Origin: Limnochordia bacterium
Lineage (GTDB): Bacteria > Bacillota > Limnochordia > DUMW01
NCBI GenBank assembly: GCA_023230925.1
Contig: JALNWK010000007.1
Location: forward strand, 1-64,000
Length of the DNA: 64,000 bases
Reading direction: 5' to 3'
The notes under the pieces were generated by a model. The model made no database searches. It worked only from the letters and a program-made list of their open reading frames with translations, and was not told where the DNA came from. Both the position numbers and the translations under genes were made by a program. Of the stretch, positions 26,450-35,800 are shown piece by piece. How positions within the stretch are numbered: the stretch's first letter is position 1; each line of letters begins with the position of its first letter.

Positions 26450-27682
26450 TTAGTCGGTTCCAGATGCGTGCAGATTGTTCCCTTCGGACGGGAGTATCTG
26501 ATCAATGGTAACCAGTTCCACTCCAGCTCGATCAATATGGGGAACCATTTCCTTCAGCGCCTGATAGGTCTTTGGACGGACATGACCAATCCCCACAGCA
26601 TAACCCCGGGTTAACGCCATGTCCACTAGTTCTTGGATTCTGAGCTTAATCGTCTCCACATCATCCTCGTGATCTAAGAATCTGTCGTTTTTGACTGAGG
26701 GAAGAGCCCATTGTTCGCTAACAGAAATCACCACACTCTCAGCAGTGGTATTGCTATCTAGGAAGAAGTAACCCTTCTTGCCAAGCCACTGAACTACTCT
26801 AGACATGGTATCCACATCAGCGGTGGCCTTTGAGCCCATATGATTGTTCATACCCCTAGCTTGGGGTACCGATGCCCAGTTATCCTGCAAGCATCTGGCA
26901 ATCTCGGGATAGCCAAGTCCCGCATAGATAGCACCAGGCCCCGGGTCTACATCCTTGTTTAGAGGTTCCATAGGTTGGTGCAAAATGACTCCCTTACCCC
27001 GTTCACTTAGTGTCTGCCCATGAATAGTAGACATAGGTAAATGGGGCAACACTGCACCGGTAAACGGACGAGGGAAATCCAAGAACCATGGTGCAGCTTC
27101 CCAGTCATAGCCCCAATCGTCTATGACAATAGCTAGTTTCGCCCGGGGAGCAATCCTGGGAAATACTCCGGGAACCGCTCCAGGCCAAAGGCACCACACC
27201 CCGGCCGCAGGCCAGGCGGACTTGGCAATCAGGAGTCTGACCTTTAGTTCTTCGTGCTGTTCATCACCAATCACAACTTCCAACATATTGGAACGGGACT
27301 GGTAAACCTCTTCCACATCCCGAACAAAAAAACCGTGTCTTTTGGCAATATGCCCTATTACCTCGGCATATTCGTGTACAGTCGCTAGCTCAACTAAGCG
27401 TAGATCCACGGTAAGGACCGGGACATCAGGGGCATACTCAGGTGCAGTTAATCCTCTACGAATAAGCTGCTTAGACCCAGGCAACTCGGTCAGGGCCTCT
27501 TGGAGTTCTTCTATTAACCCGTTGTCCTCGGCGAGATAGACATCTTCTTGGTAGGTTTGCATCTCCACAGCGATTTGGTTGAAGGCAAGGGCAAAAAACC
27601 ATACCCAGGAAAAAACGAGGTAACATACCGGTAGTACTACAGAGACTTTATCCAGACCCGAGCTGGCCTTTAACACCGGCAC
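26450..27682 (-). CDS. Divergent polysaccharide deacetylase family protein (YibQ/DUF610 type)
   Basis: 410 aa. A single hydrophobic segment (VLPVCYLVFSWVWFFALAF) anchors the protein; residues about 205-400 form the catalytic-type NodB-like barrel of the 'divergent' family: IDDWGYD, HLPM, VILHQPMEP, NNHMGSKATAD, FFLDSNTTAES, GIGHVRPKTYQAL. The Asp pair and His residues expected for a metal site are visible. Activity has not been well defined for this family. GTG start with GGGAG. It is the third gene of the ctp - PDZ protein - deacetylase run, so a role in envelope remodelling is likely. Confidence 0.8.
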   Translation of the reverse strand: MPVLKASSGLDKVSVVLPVCYLVFSWVWFFALAFNQIAVEMQTYQEDVYLAEDNGLIEELQEALTELPGSKQLIRRGLTAPEYAPDVPVLTVDLRLVELATVHEYAEVIGHIAKRHGFFVRDVEEVYQSRSNMLEVVIGDEQHEELKVRLLIAKSAWPAAGVWCLWPGAVPGVFPRIAPRAKLAIVIDDWGYDWEAAPWFLDFPRPFTGAVLPHLPMSTIHGQTLSERGKGVILHQPMEPLNKDVDPGPGAIYAGLGYPEIARCLQDNWASVPQARGMNNHMGSKATADVDTMSRVVQWLGKKGYFFLDSNTTAESVVISVSEQWALPSVKNDRFLDHEDDVETIKLRIQELVDMALTRGYAVGIGHVRPKTYQALKEMVPHIDRAGVELVTIDQILPSEGNNLHASGTD

Positions 27683-27700
27683 TCAGCTCCCTATCCCAAT

Positions 27701-28966
27701 CTATCGTGTTGAAAAAAGGCGCCGCCACAATCTACCAAAGAATCGGCCTAGCTTTCCAGGGGTCTGTCCTGCGGCATAATCAACATTAAAGCGACTGTTT
27801 GGGTGAGGAGCAGGAATCACCCCAATGGGCGATTGACTATGAGGGAGAATTAGTGTTTTTCTGGTACCATCAAAGAAATTCTCAACTTCCAACTCCACAT
27901 CGGCATACATCGTCGTTTCATGGATCTGATACCAGTTTTCTACGGGAACTTTATTGGCAGACTTGACAATATCTCCTGTGGCTAGTCCTGCCATCTGGGC
28001 TATGGAATCAGGAAGAACATCAAGTACCATCGGACCAGCCTCGTTAGTAAACACTGCCTTTCGCTCCTCTTCACGACGACGTCCCAGGAAGATAACCAGA
28101 TCATGGCCTACCGGTGCAAACACCGTGGCAACATACTGCCAAATCGGCCATCTGCTCCCAAGTACCGCCATTACCAACAAGGTAACTCCAAAAAAGAGCA
28201 GACTAAATGAGGACACCCTAGTCTTATTTTTTGGTTGATTGGACAAAACAATGTCGCCATAACCCACAGCAGCGACAATCAACCAGGGCACATAAACCAT
28301 AATACTGTCCGCGGGAACCTCGATGGCTGGCTGGATCAAAGGCCACCACTGGGGCATTGGTGCTAGCTCCCCCGCTAGTTCACTGCTAATAAATGCACTA
28401 AAAAGCCCGATAAACGGTAGCGGCCAGAACTTTTGTAAGATAAACCCTCCAACCACCTGTCCCTCTTCCTTGCGAACGTAGACAGGCATCGGATCTTGGG
28501 ATCCGGTAAAGTAGATTAGCACGGCCTCTACCACGTGAAGCACCGCAATTAATGCCATTAGAGAAGGTACATCTACTTGGGGCCAACCCACAAGCAGACT
28601 TGCCGCGGCCACAATCCCTCCCCCATAGGAGAAACACAAAAACCGTGGGTAAATGAGCATCAGTAGCAGGGCCAAGGGCCAAACGTAGATAATCCCCGCA
28701 TGGGACACAGATATCCCTAGGAGAACAAACAGAAACGAAGCAAGAAGCCCGCCAACAACACCATAGCCTAGGGCCTTTAGAGTCTGCCATTTTGGATCCC
28801 CATGCACCAAGCCAAACATACGCCGTTTCTGGGTGGCAATGGCTAGATACTGCCTATAGACCAGAAACAAAGCAATGAGGCTCACCACCACAAAACTCGG
28901 ATTGCGGACCATCCACGGGATGCTTCGGAAAATCTCAATCAAGATATTTACAATCCATGAATCCAT
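27701..28966 (-). CDS. Multi-pass membrane protein with C-terminal PDZ domain (MinJ-like)
   Basis: 421 aa. About seven or eight hydrophobic segments occupy residues 20-310, followed by a PDZ domain from about 315 to 395 (GPMVLDVLPDSIAQMAGLATGDIVKSANKVPVENW). This is the architecture of B. subtilis MinJ, which links DivIVA to MinCD. MinJ is also encoded beside a Ctp protease there. Sequence identity is not obvious by eye, so orthology rests on architecture plus neighbourhood. The gene starts 11 bases after the protease gene ends and precedes the deacetylase by 18. Confidence 0.7.
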   Translation of the reverse strand: MDSWIVNILIEIFRSIPWMVRNPSFVVVSLIALFLVYRQYLAIATQKRRMFGLVHGDPKWQTLKALGYGVVGGLLASFLFVLLGISVSHAGIIYVWPLALLLMLIYPRFLCFSYGGGIVAAASLLVGWPQVDVPSLMALIAVLHVVEAVLIYFTGSQDPMPVYVRKEEGQVVGGFILQKFWPLPFIGLFSAFISSELAGELAPMPQWWPLIQPAIEVPADSIMVYVPWLIVAAVGYGDIVLSNQPKNKTRVSSFSLLFFGVTLLVMAVLGSRWPIWQYVATVFAPVGHDLVIFLGRRREEERKAVFTNEAGPMVLDVLPDSIAQMAGLATGDIVKSANKVPVENWYQIHETTMYADVELEVENFFDGTRKTLILPHSQSPIGVIPAPHPNSRFNVDYAAGQTPGKLGRFFGRLWRRLFSTR

Positions 28967-28977
28967 CTTATCTCAAC

Positions 28978-30264
28978 CTAACTAGCCTTAGGAATTGCAT
29001 CAATTAGCATTTCCTGGACCACTTCAAGGGCTTTTTGCACCTGCATATCCTCGAGACTAAAGTACTCCCGTCTTAACCTCAGGGCCTTCGCCTCTTCCTC
29101 TGTGGGCTCTGGCAGATTTACCACGAAATCCGGTTCAATCCCCTTATCGTTAATTGAAACCCCACCCGCCGTGAGGTATTCGGCAATAGTCAATCTCATA
29201 GCAGCACCGTTTGGCAATTCTAATACCGCCTGTACTAAGCCTTTGCCAAAACTGGTGTTACCCACAAGTAGACCGCCAGCCCTATCCTTTAATGCGCCGG
29301 CCACAATCTCCGATGCGGAAGCACTGCCCCGGTTAATCAGCACCACCACCGGTAAACCACACCATTTTCCGTCTTGCTTGACGCCGTGGGAAATCCGCTC
29401 CCCATTACGGCTTACATAGGTCTTGGTATCTCCCCGGGACATAAACATGGCGGCCACATCGGAATTGCGAAACACCTCGTGTACTGTATCACCTGCGGGC
29501 AAAAACATAGAGGACACATCGATGGCACTACCCAGGGTTCCACCCGGGTTATCCCGCAAATCCAAGATGAGTCCTTCCATTCCTTGCCTTTTAAGCTTAG
29601 TCAGGGCCGCATCCAGTTCTTCGGCGGTACGTAGTTTGAACTCATTTATTCGCACATAGGCAACACTGGATGTAACCATAATCGCTTCGTTAATATCCGG
29701 GCTTTCCACCTTAGCACGGATAATCTCAACATCGAACTGTTCTTCACCCCGCTGAATAGTCAGCTGAACCGCGGTCCCTTCAGGTCCTCGCATACAGTCA
29801 ACGGCCTCTAACATCGACATGTACTTTGTGGGACGCCCATCAATGGCCATAATCTCATCGCCACTTTGCAGTCCAGCTTCATATCCAGGGGTCCCGGCAA
29901 TGGGTGAGACAACGGTAAGCTGTCGCTCATATATAGTAATGACAATACCTACTCCGCTGAAATTACCAGTGGTATCCACCTTCATCTCTTCATACATACG
30001 GGGAGGTAGGTACTGGGTGTAGGGATCAACCAAATCCAACAGCATCGCTTCCAGGTTGCCGTAGTGGACATAGCCTTTTAGCATCTGTTCGCTATCAATG
30101 GGCTTATAATAAAAACTCTCCATCAGAGCCATAATCTGAAACAACTGCCTTGCTTGATCATCAACTGGATCCTCAGCATCTGCTTCAAAAAATGACCGGA
30201 CCGAGAGTACACCTGCCATAAGACCTAATATAATTAGAACAATCAAAACCCTGCGCTTGGTCAA
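28978..30264 (-). CDS. S41-family carboxy-terminal processing protease (CtpA/CtpB)
   Basis: 428 aa. An N-terminal signal anchor (RVLIVLIILGLMAGVLSV) exports it. The PDZ domain spans about residues 95-180 (GVGIVITIYERQLTVVSPIAGTPGYEAGLQSGDEI). The S41 domain has ILDLRDNPGG, the catalytic Ser in GSASASEIVAGALKD and Lys in FGKGLVQ. A Ser/Lys-dyad protease cleaving exported proteins; in Bacillus CtpB activates the SpoIVF complex during sporulation. A near-consensus promoter lies 45 bases upstream. Confidence 0.92.
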   Translation of the reverse strand: MTKRRVLIVLIILGLMAGVLSVRSFFEADAEDPVDDQARQLFQIMALMESFYYKPIDSEQMLKGYVHYGNLEAMLLDLVDPYTQYLPPRMYEEMKVDTTGNFSGVGIVITIYERQLTVVSPIAGTPGYEAGLQSGDEIMAIDGRPTKYMSMLEAVDCMRGPEGTAVQLTIQRGEEQFDVEIIRAKVESPDINEAIMVTSSVAYVRINEFKLRTAEELDAALTKLKRQGMEGLILDLRDNPGGTLGSAIDVSSMFLPAGDTVHEVFRNSDVAAMFMSRGDTKTYVSRNGERISHGVKQDGKWCGLPVVVLINRGSASASEIVAGALKDRAGGLLVGNTSFGKGLVQAVLELPNGAAMRLTIAEYLTAGGVSINDKGIEPDFVVNLPEPTEEEAKALRLRREYFSLEDMQVQKALEVVQEMLIDAIPKAS

Positions 30265-30308
30265 GGAAAATAACTTCCCTTCTCCATTGAATAGTTGTCG
30301 TTGTTTCG

Positions 30309-30338
30309 ATTATACTGCAATCCAAGAATCGATGTCAA
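30309..30338 (-). promoter_or_regulatory. Strong sigma-A promoter of the ctp operon
   Basis: On the minus strand TTGACA (30333-30338) and TATAAT (30309-30314) are perfect consensus hexamers, 18 bases apart, between the YitT stop and the protease start. Confidence 0.8.
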
Positions 30339-30352
30339 AAAGGCGAATCGAA

Positions 30353-31195
30353 CTAAAACCCCTTGAATCCCTCACCAAGAACTTCCCGGGCATCGGTAAT
30401 AATCATAAAAGCCGAAGGGTCTTCTTCCTTCACTAGTCTTTTTAACCTGACAATCTCAGAACGGGAGACAATAACCAGCAACACCTGTCGTTCGCTATTG
30501 GTGTACATACCCCGTCCTTGCAGGGCGGTAACGCCCCTCTCCAATTCTTGTAAGATCCGGCGGCTGATCTCCTCAGGGTGGTTGGAGACCACATAAGCAG
30601 CTCTGCCAGCCCCCTGCCCTTCCTGAATCAAGTCAATGGTCTTGGTGCTAAGATACAAGGCCAAAATAGCATACAGGCCAGTTTCTGCACCAAAGAAGAA
30701 TCCGGCTACAGCAATAATACCCATGTCAATAATTAACAGACTCTGGCCAATGCTAAAGTGGGTAAAATGATTCATTAACCTTGCGGCCAGATCAGTGCCC
30801 CCAGTGGACCCTCCAAAGTAAAAGGCTAGCCCAATCCCGATCCCTGAAAGAACTCCCCCATAGATTGAGGCCAACAACGGATCCCGCGTAACCGGGGCAA
30901 TAAAAGGACCTAAAACATCGATGGTTACCGAAAGAAGAATTGTGCCAACAATCGTGCGCAGACTAAAACTAAGGCCGATAATCCTAAAGGTGGCATAGAG
31001 CAAGGGAATGTTTATTGCCAGCATCATGACACCAACTGGAATGCCTGTTGTGTGGTAGAGCACTGTAGCAAGGCCGCTCACTCCCCCGGCAGCAATACGG
31101 TTGGGAATCAGGAATGCAGCCGTAGCCACTCCAGTGAGCATGACCCCAGCAATATTCCCCAGAAAGGACCCTATTTTTTTTAGGCGTTCATCCAA
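30353..31195 (-). CDS. YitT-family membrane protein (DUF161/DUF2179)
   Basis: 280 aa. Five hydrophobic segments fill residues 15-200 (AGVMLTGVATAAFLIPNRIAAGGVSGLATVLYHTTGIPVG is the typical opening, with GGSTGGTDLAARL later). The C-terminal 80 residues are the soluble DUF2179 domain (AAYVVSNHPEEISRRILQELERGVTALQGRGMYT). The TTG at 31195 is selected because GGGAGG lies seven bases upstream. The family's function is not established; transport is assumed. Confidence 0.88.
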   Translation of the reverse strand: MDERLKKIGSFLGNIAGVMLTGVATAAFLIPNRIAAGGVSGLATVLYHTTGIPVGVMMLAINIPLLYATFRIIGLSFSLRTIVGTILLSVTIDVLGPFIAPVTRDPLLASIYGGVLSGIGIGLAFYFGGSTGGTDLAARLMNHFTHFSIGQSLLIIDMGIIAVAGFFFGAETGLYAILALYLSTKTIDLIQEGQGAGRAAYVVSNHPEEISRRILQELERGVTALQGRGMYTNSERQVLLVIVSRSEIVRLKRLVKEEDPSAFMIITDAREVLGEGFKGF

Positions 31196-31302
31196 CCTAC
31201 AACCTCCCAAAAGTCATTTCCCATTCCCCATCGCTGACACTAGGTCTCCTTTTCTAGTTTTAACTGTGAAGCTGACCCGCCTCTCCCCAATTAATGGCAG
31301 GG

Positions 31303-32112
31303 CTAACCCTGTTTACTCCGGTTCTTTATCCCTGTCTCTGGGGACGGGTCATCCCCAGTTGCAGCCGCCATATCTTGGGCTACTTGTGCCCGCTCGGCCC
31401 GCTGAACCATCCAGACAAAGACTGGTAATGATCGCATACGAGGTAGTCGCTTCGGCTGCTGGCACAAGCGATACAGCCATTCAAGCCCATGTTCTCTCAT
31501 CCATTTGGGCGCCCGGCTCACCCGCCCTGCCCATACATCAAAGCTACCCCCTACACCTATACCAAGTCGAATCCCGGTGGTAAGCCGGTTAGCGTAGATC
31601 CATTTTTCCTGTTGGGGAGCGCCCAAGGCGGCAAAAAGGACATCGGTTCCCTTATTATGAATATCATCAACTATACTTTTGGTCTCTTTTGGGGTGAAAT
31701 ACCCATGATGGGTCCCTACAATCCGCGCCTTGGGATACTTCAGCAACAGCCGTGCCCGTGCCTCCTCTGCAACCCCGGGTTTTGCTCCAAGAAAGTAGAG
31801 CCGATAGCCTTCTTCAGCGGATAACCTGCAGATTTCCCCCACTAATTCTACACCAGCAATCCGTTCAGGCAAAGGATAACCCATCCGGGATGCAGCCCAT
31901 ACCAAACCATATCCATCTGCCACAACATATGCCGCTTCTTGCCAGATATGACTAAGTTGTGCATCATGTTGTGCGGCAACGACCATTTCGGCATTTGCGG
32001 TAAGCATCTGTCTACCGCAGGGAGGACCATCGAGTATTTCCTGGATCCTGTGTAGCGTCTCGGACATTGTCATGAGGTCCACCGGCAGACCAAGAATGCT
32101 TACCCTTTCCAT
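31303..32112 (-). CDS. WecG/TagA/CpsF-family glycosyltransferase (GT26)
   Basis: 269 aa. It has MLTANAEMVVAAQHD, YVVADGYGLVWAASRMGYPLPERIAGVEL, YFLGAKPGVAEEARA and GAPQQEKWI, all typical of this family. In Bacillus TagA adds N-acetylmannosamine to undecaprenyl-PP-GlcNAc for wall teichoic acid; other members make enterobacterial or capsule polymers. It follows csaB by 12 bases with GGAGGGG before the ATG. The last 30 residues are a basic, variable tail. Confidence 0.92.
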   Translation of the reverse strand: MERVSILGLPVDLMTMSETLHRIQEILDGPPCGRQMLTANAEMVVAAQHDAQLSHIWQEAAYVVADGYGLVWAASRMGYPLPERIAGVELVGEICRLSAEEGYRLYFLGAKPGVAEEARARLLLKYPKARIVGTHHGYFTPKETKSIVDDIHNKGTDVLFAALGAPQQEKWIYANRLTTGIRLGIGVGGSFDVWAGRVSRAPKWMREHGLEWLYRLCQQPKRLPRMRSLPVFVWMVQRAERAQVAQDMAAATGDDPSPETGIKNRSKQG

Positions 32113-32124
32113 GCCACCCCTCCA

Positions 32125-33198
32125 TTATCTGCAAATATCCTCAATAAGTTCTTCAAGACCTGACCGGGACTGGGACTGGAGTTCTAATACCAGTTGTCTT
32201 CTATCCCGATCATACCGTCTTGACCGGGGCAGCTTCACCGCTACATCTTCAATAATTGATGCAACGGGAAACTGTTCGTCGGTGCAACTTAAAGCTTTTT
32301 CATTGGTCAAGGCTGCAAAGGCTCCAATCTTAGGATCGGTTTCAAGGGCAACGAAGCTAGTCCCACAGACAGCCGCGAAAATCAACGCGTGGAGCCTCAT
32401 GCTAATCACCAGGTCACAACTTTGGATTACACCGGCCATATCTTCAGGAGGGATCGGAAGCCCCAAACATAACGCCTCTTCCTTCATGAGTTTAATTACA
32501 TCTTGGATGAGGGGAAGATCCTGTTCAAAATGAAGGGGCAGGAATAGAATCTTAGCATCAAAACGACGAGCTAGTTCATCTGCTAGATAAGCCACCTGTT
32601 CAATCTGTCCTGGAAATCCACCCCACGGACGCAAGGCAATTCCAAGCACCGTCCCCTTACCATAAGGTTCTCCAAGCATTCTGAAAATCCTTTGGACCCG
32701 TCCTGCGGGCGCTGCATCAAGGAGCAAAGCAGGATCTGGTACCAGTTTTGCACCGGGTAGAAAGGATGCAGAATAATGGTCACGCACGCTAAGTCCGGTG
32801 AGTCTGTTAGCTAATCGCATTAGCCTCCTCCGGTTATGAGGAGACTGAACAGGTCCAATACCCATAGCATGCCAGTATACTTTGCACCCTAGCTTCAATC
32901 CAAGCCTAGTTAAAGTCAGGTAATACCAAAGGCTCCTGCTACTGGTTACATCCTGCATCAAGCCACCGGAAAGAACCAAAGCATCACCTTGTCTTAAGAC
33001 CTGCAAAACCCGCGGAAGGTCATAGCGAAAAATCGAGTGTACTTCATGTTCCTTGGCAGTGGCATGGGGATGTTGTGAAAGCACAGTTACCCGTTGGATC
33101 CGATCATCGTTTTTTAGGCTTGAGGCCAATACCGAGACGATGGCTTCATCACCAGTGTTGTCATAACCGTAGTAGCCCGCCAAAATAACCTTTGACAT
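32125..33198 (-). CDS. csaB: Polysaccharide pyruvyl transferase CsaB
   Basis: 357 aa. It opens with VILAGYYGYDNTGDEAIV and carries LSGGLMQDVTSSRSLWYY, GIGPVQSPHNRRLMRL and the C-terminal MRLHALIFAAVCGTSFVALETDPK, the standard CsaB segments. CsaB transfers pyruvate to the secondary cell-wall polymer, which is what SLH-domain proteins bind. The start at 33198 has AGGTG upstream and lies inside the last 38 bases of the preceding gene. Presence suggests an SLH-anchored layer. Confidence 0.9.
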   Translation of the reverse strand: MSKVILAGYYGYDNTGDEAIVSVLASSLKNDDRIQRVTVLSQHPHATAKEHEVHSIFRYDLPRVLQVLRQGDALVLSGGLMQDVTSSRSLWYYLTLTRLGLKLGCKVYWHAMGIGPVQSPHNRRRLMRLANRLTGLSVRDHYSASFLPGAKLVPDPALLLDAAPAGRVQRIFRMLGEPYGKGTVLGIALRPWGGFPGQIEQVAYLADELARRFDAKILFLPLHFEQDLPLIQDVIKLMKEEALCLGLPIPPEDMAGVIQSCDLVISMRLHALIFAAVCGTSFVALETDPKIGAFAALTNEKALSCTDEQFPVASIIEDVAVKLPRSRRYDRDRRQLVLELQSQSRSGLEELIEDICR

Positions 33199-34642
33199 TC
33201 TTTTCACCTGCACCTAATACTTTCCACAACACACCTAAGATAACGACAACTACAATACCAAGTAAGAGCCCGAGGGCACTCCTTTGAATGCTAATTTGAA
33301 GAGGGGTATGGGCATGACAAAAGGAATTCAGCACAGAAACCGGAGCTAGGGTACCCATGGCTATAAGTAACGCCGAGGGATATCGTTCTTTTCTTAACAA
33401 CCGATAGTACCCCACAAACAAGGCCGGGTAACCCACCAGAAACTCCTTAAACCGGGGCCTTACCACCAGCAGATGCTCCAGGATAGCCCGTATCTGTCGT
33501 TCTAGGTTAAGGATTGGGGCAAGACCCGTTCCCGTTCTTAACACGTAATAAAGAAAAGCGATACCTACCGGGACAACAAGATACCACCGGAGGGTGACCC
33601 TCTCCTGCTTCTTGAAAAAAAGCAAGAAGACAACTAAAGGGGGCAAAGCCGCCGATAGCTTCACTCCGCGAAAGCCAGTCAACCCGAGCATAAACTTTGC
33701 ATCAGCAAGCAATGCACCAATGAAAACGACACCAAGGCACGTAACTAGTATAACCTGCCCACAGGCCCGCAAATATAGTGCTACTGTATTGGTGGTCTTG
33801 CCTCTGTTCTTGGTAATCACCCTATACCCACTCACAAGGGCATAGACTGGGAAAGACAGGGTTACCACTAGGGCAAATACTTGTCTTACCAGATCATCCC
33901 CGCCACATTGATAAGCTAGTACCGTAGAGAGCACAAACCCGCAAGGTATAAGTATACTAGCCTGCATACCTAGGCTTGCCAAAAGCAGATACACGATGCA
34001 CCAAACACCCATCCCGGTAACCACTACCAAGGGCAACGAAGGATGAAAGACAGCCAAAGGCTTCGGATATCCAAGCTTAAAGCCTGCCTGGGTAAGACGG
34101 CTGGTTAATTCATCAATATAGGCTTGGTTATAGGCCTTAGGATCCGGCATATGGGTAAACAAGTTTAGATAAATGACAGATATGCCCCGTTCCCGTACCC
34201 CGAGAAGTAATCGATCACAGGCGCGTTGGAGATCATATCCAGTTAACAATTCCCGGGGAATTTGATGCACCCGTAGAGGGATTCCGGATATACCCTGGGG
34301 GATCTGAAACTCCAACACACCCCACAGCTTTGACTTTCCCATGGCTTTGGACCCAGTGCTTACCACAAGGTCCGCGTCAACTTGCACCAAGGAATCAAAG
34401 CTCTGATCATCCACAACTACAACACCGATCTTCTCAGGTGCCGATACACTCCCCTCTCTTAGATCAAGTCCTAAAACAACTCCCGGGGTTTGGGGCGCAT
34501 CTAGCCCCACCTGGACTAGATCGCCGTAGTCAACGGCAATCAACACAGTATCGCAGCCTCGCTCAACTTCCCATCGTTGAAACAAAATCATAGATGAGCA
34601 CAGGATTGCTAGTATTAGGACAAAATAGGGGGTTTTTGCCAT
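33161..34642 (-). CDS. DUF5693-family multi-pass membrane protein
   Basis: 493 aa. An N-terminal hydrophobic segment is followed by a soluble domain of about 190 residues outside the membrane (VVVDDQSFDSLVQVDADLVV; GVRERGISVIYLNLFTH), then about nine hydrophobic helices to the end. The family commonly neighbours csaB in Firmicutes, suggesting a part in surface polymer export or modification, but its activity is unknown. It starts four bases after prfB stops and overlaps csaB by 38 bases, so secA-prfB-DUF5693-csaB-wecG may form one transcript. Confidence 0.8.
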   Translation of the reverse strand: MAKTPYFVLILAILCSSMILFQRWEVERGCDTVLIAVDYGDLVQVGLDAPQTPGVVLGLDLREGSVSAPEKIGVVVVDDQSFDSLVQVDADLVVSTGSKAMGKSKLWGVLEFQIPQGISGIPLRVHQIPRELLTGYDLQRACDRLLLGVRERGISVIYLNLFTHMPDPKAYNQAYIDELTSRLTQAGFKLGYPKPLAVFHPSLPLVVVTGMGVWCIVYLLLASLGMQASILIPCGFVLSTVLAYQCGGDDLVRQVFALVVTLSFPVYALVSGYRVITKNRGKTTNTVALYLRACGQVILVTCLGVVFIGALLADAKFMLGLTGFRGVKLSAALPPLVVFLLFFKKQERVTLRWYLVVPVGIAFLYYVLRTGTGLAPILNLERQIRAILEHLLVVRPRFKEFLVGYPALFVGYYRLLRKERYPSALLIAMGTLAPVSVLNSFCHAHTPLQISIQRSALGLLLGIVVVVILGVLWKVLGAGEKNVKGYFGGLLRL

Positions 34643-34646
34643 AGCC

Positions 34647-35751
34647 TTACTTTCTTCTTAGGTATGCTTGGATGAATGGTTCCAGGTAACCGTCCATCAC
34701 CTTTTCCACATCACCCATTTCCACATCGGTGCGATGATCCTTGACCATGGTATAAGGACAAAAAACATAAGAACGAATCTGATTGCCCCATGCAATGTCA
34801 CTCTTGTGACCGGAGATAGCATTTAGCTTTGCTTCTTGCTCTTCCATTTTGCGTTCTAGCAATCGGGCTTTTAGGATCTTCATCGCTGATTCCCGGTTCT
34901 TGTGCTGAGACCGTTCGTTCTGGCATTGAACCACAATACCAGTGGGAATATGAGTAAGCCGCACGGCCGAGTCGGTCTTATTGACATGTTGCCCCCCGGC
35001 GCCACTGGCTCGGTAAGTGTCTATCCTCACCTCATTTAGATCCAGATCAATCTCCGCATCCTGCTCCACCTCTGGCAAAACACTCACCGAGGCAAAGGAT
35101 GTATGGCGTCGTCCTGCCGCATCAAAGGGGGATATGCGCACTAAGCGATGCACACCCTTTTCTGACCTTAAATAACCATAGGCATAGGGTCCACTAATCA
35201 TGAGCGTAACACCTTTTATGCCCGCCTCATCGCCAGTCAGTAAATCGAGGGTCTCCACCTCATAACCATTATCTTCGGCCCACCGCGTATACATCCGCAA
35301 GAGCATCTGTGCCCAATCCTGAGATTCGGTTCCCCCTGCCCCGGAATGAATGGTCAAGATCACATTATGATCATCATAGGGGCCATTCAGCAACATGGCA
35401 AGCTCCATCCGTTCTAGTTCTGCGGATAACCTATCCCCCTCACGGTAAAGCTCCTGCGCAATCGATTCATCCTCTTCCTCTTGAGCCAAAGCTAACAGGG
35501 TGGATAAATCGTCATACCGCATCTTTAGACTGGTGAATCCATTCACTTGTTTCCTGAGGATCTTCAACTTCTTTGAAGCTTGTTGGGCAACCTCGGGATT
35601 ATTCCAAAAGTTGGGATCCGCCATTTCGTTTTCCAGATCCCGGATCTTTGCTTCTAAATTAGGGATGTCAAAGATAGTCACCCAGTTCAACTAAGCGCTG
35701 TCCCATCGAGGTAATCTGATCCTCTAAGTCACTCAAGCTTAATATCTCCAT
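34647..35751 (-). CDS. prfB: Peptide chain release factor 2, with programmed +1 frameshift
   Basis: Translation starts at 35751 and reads MEILSLSDLEDQ... to a TGA at 35670-35668, then must shift +1 at CTTTGAC (35673-35667) to continue as DIPNLEAKI. The full product has about 367 aa. The GGQ peptidyl-hydrolysis loop (GAGGQHVNKTDSAVR) and the TGxVVQCQNERSQ region are intact; the codon-recognition segment lies before it. GGGTG lies a few bases upstream of the slippery CTT, acting as the stimulatory SD-like element. RF2 thereby senses its own shortage at UGA. It lies 50 bases after secA. Confidence 0.93.
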
Positions 35752-35756
35752 TATCG

Positions 35757-35792
35757 CATCGAGAAGAACCTGTAGGTCTTCTCTTCCTCCTT
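35757..35792 (-). promoter_or_regulatory. Split ribosome-binding site of prfB with an intervening hairpin
   Basis: AAGGAGG (35786-35792) is 34 bases before the prfB ATG, too far for normal use. A hairpin (35761-35770 with 35775-35783) between them would bring the two within about 11 bases. A two-codon ORF ATG-CGA-TAA ends in TAATG at the prfB start. Confidence 0.45.
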
Positions 35793-35800
35793 AATTAAAA

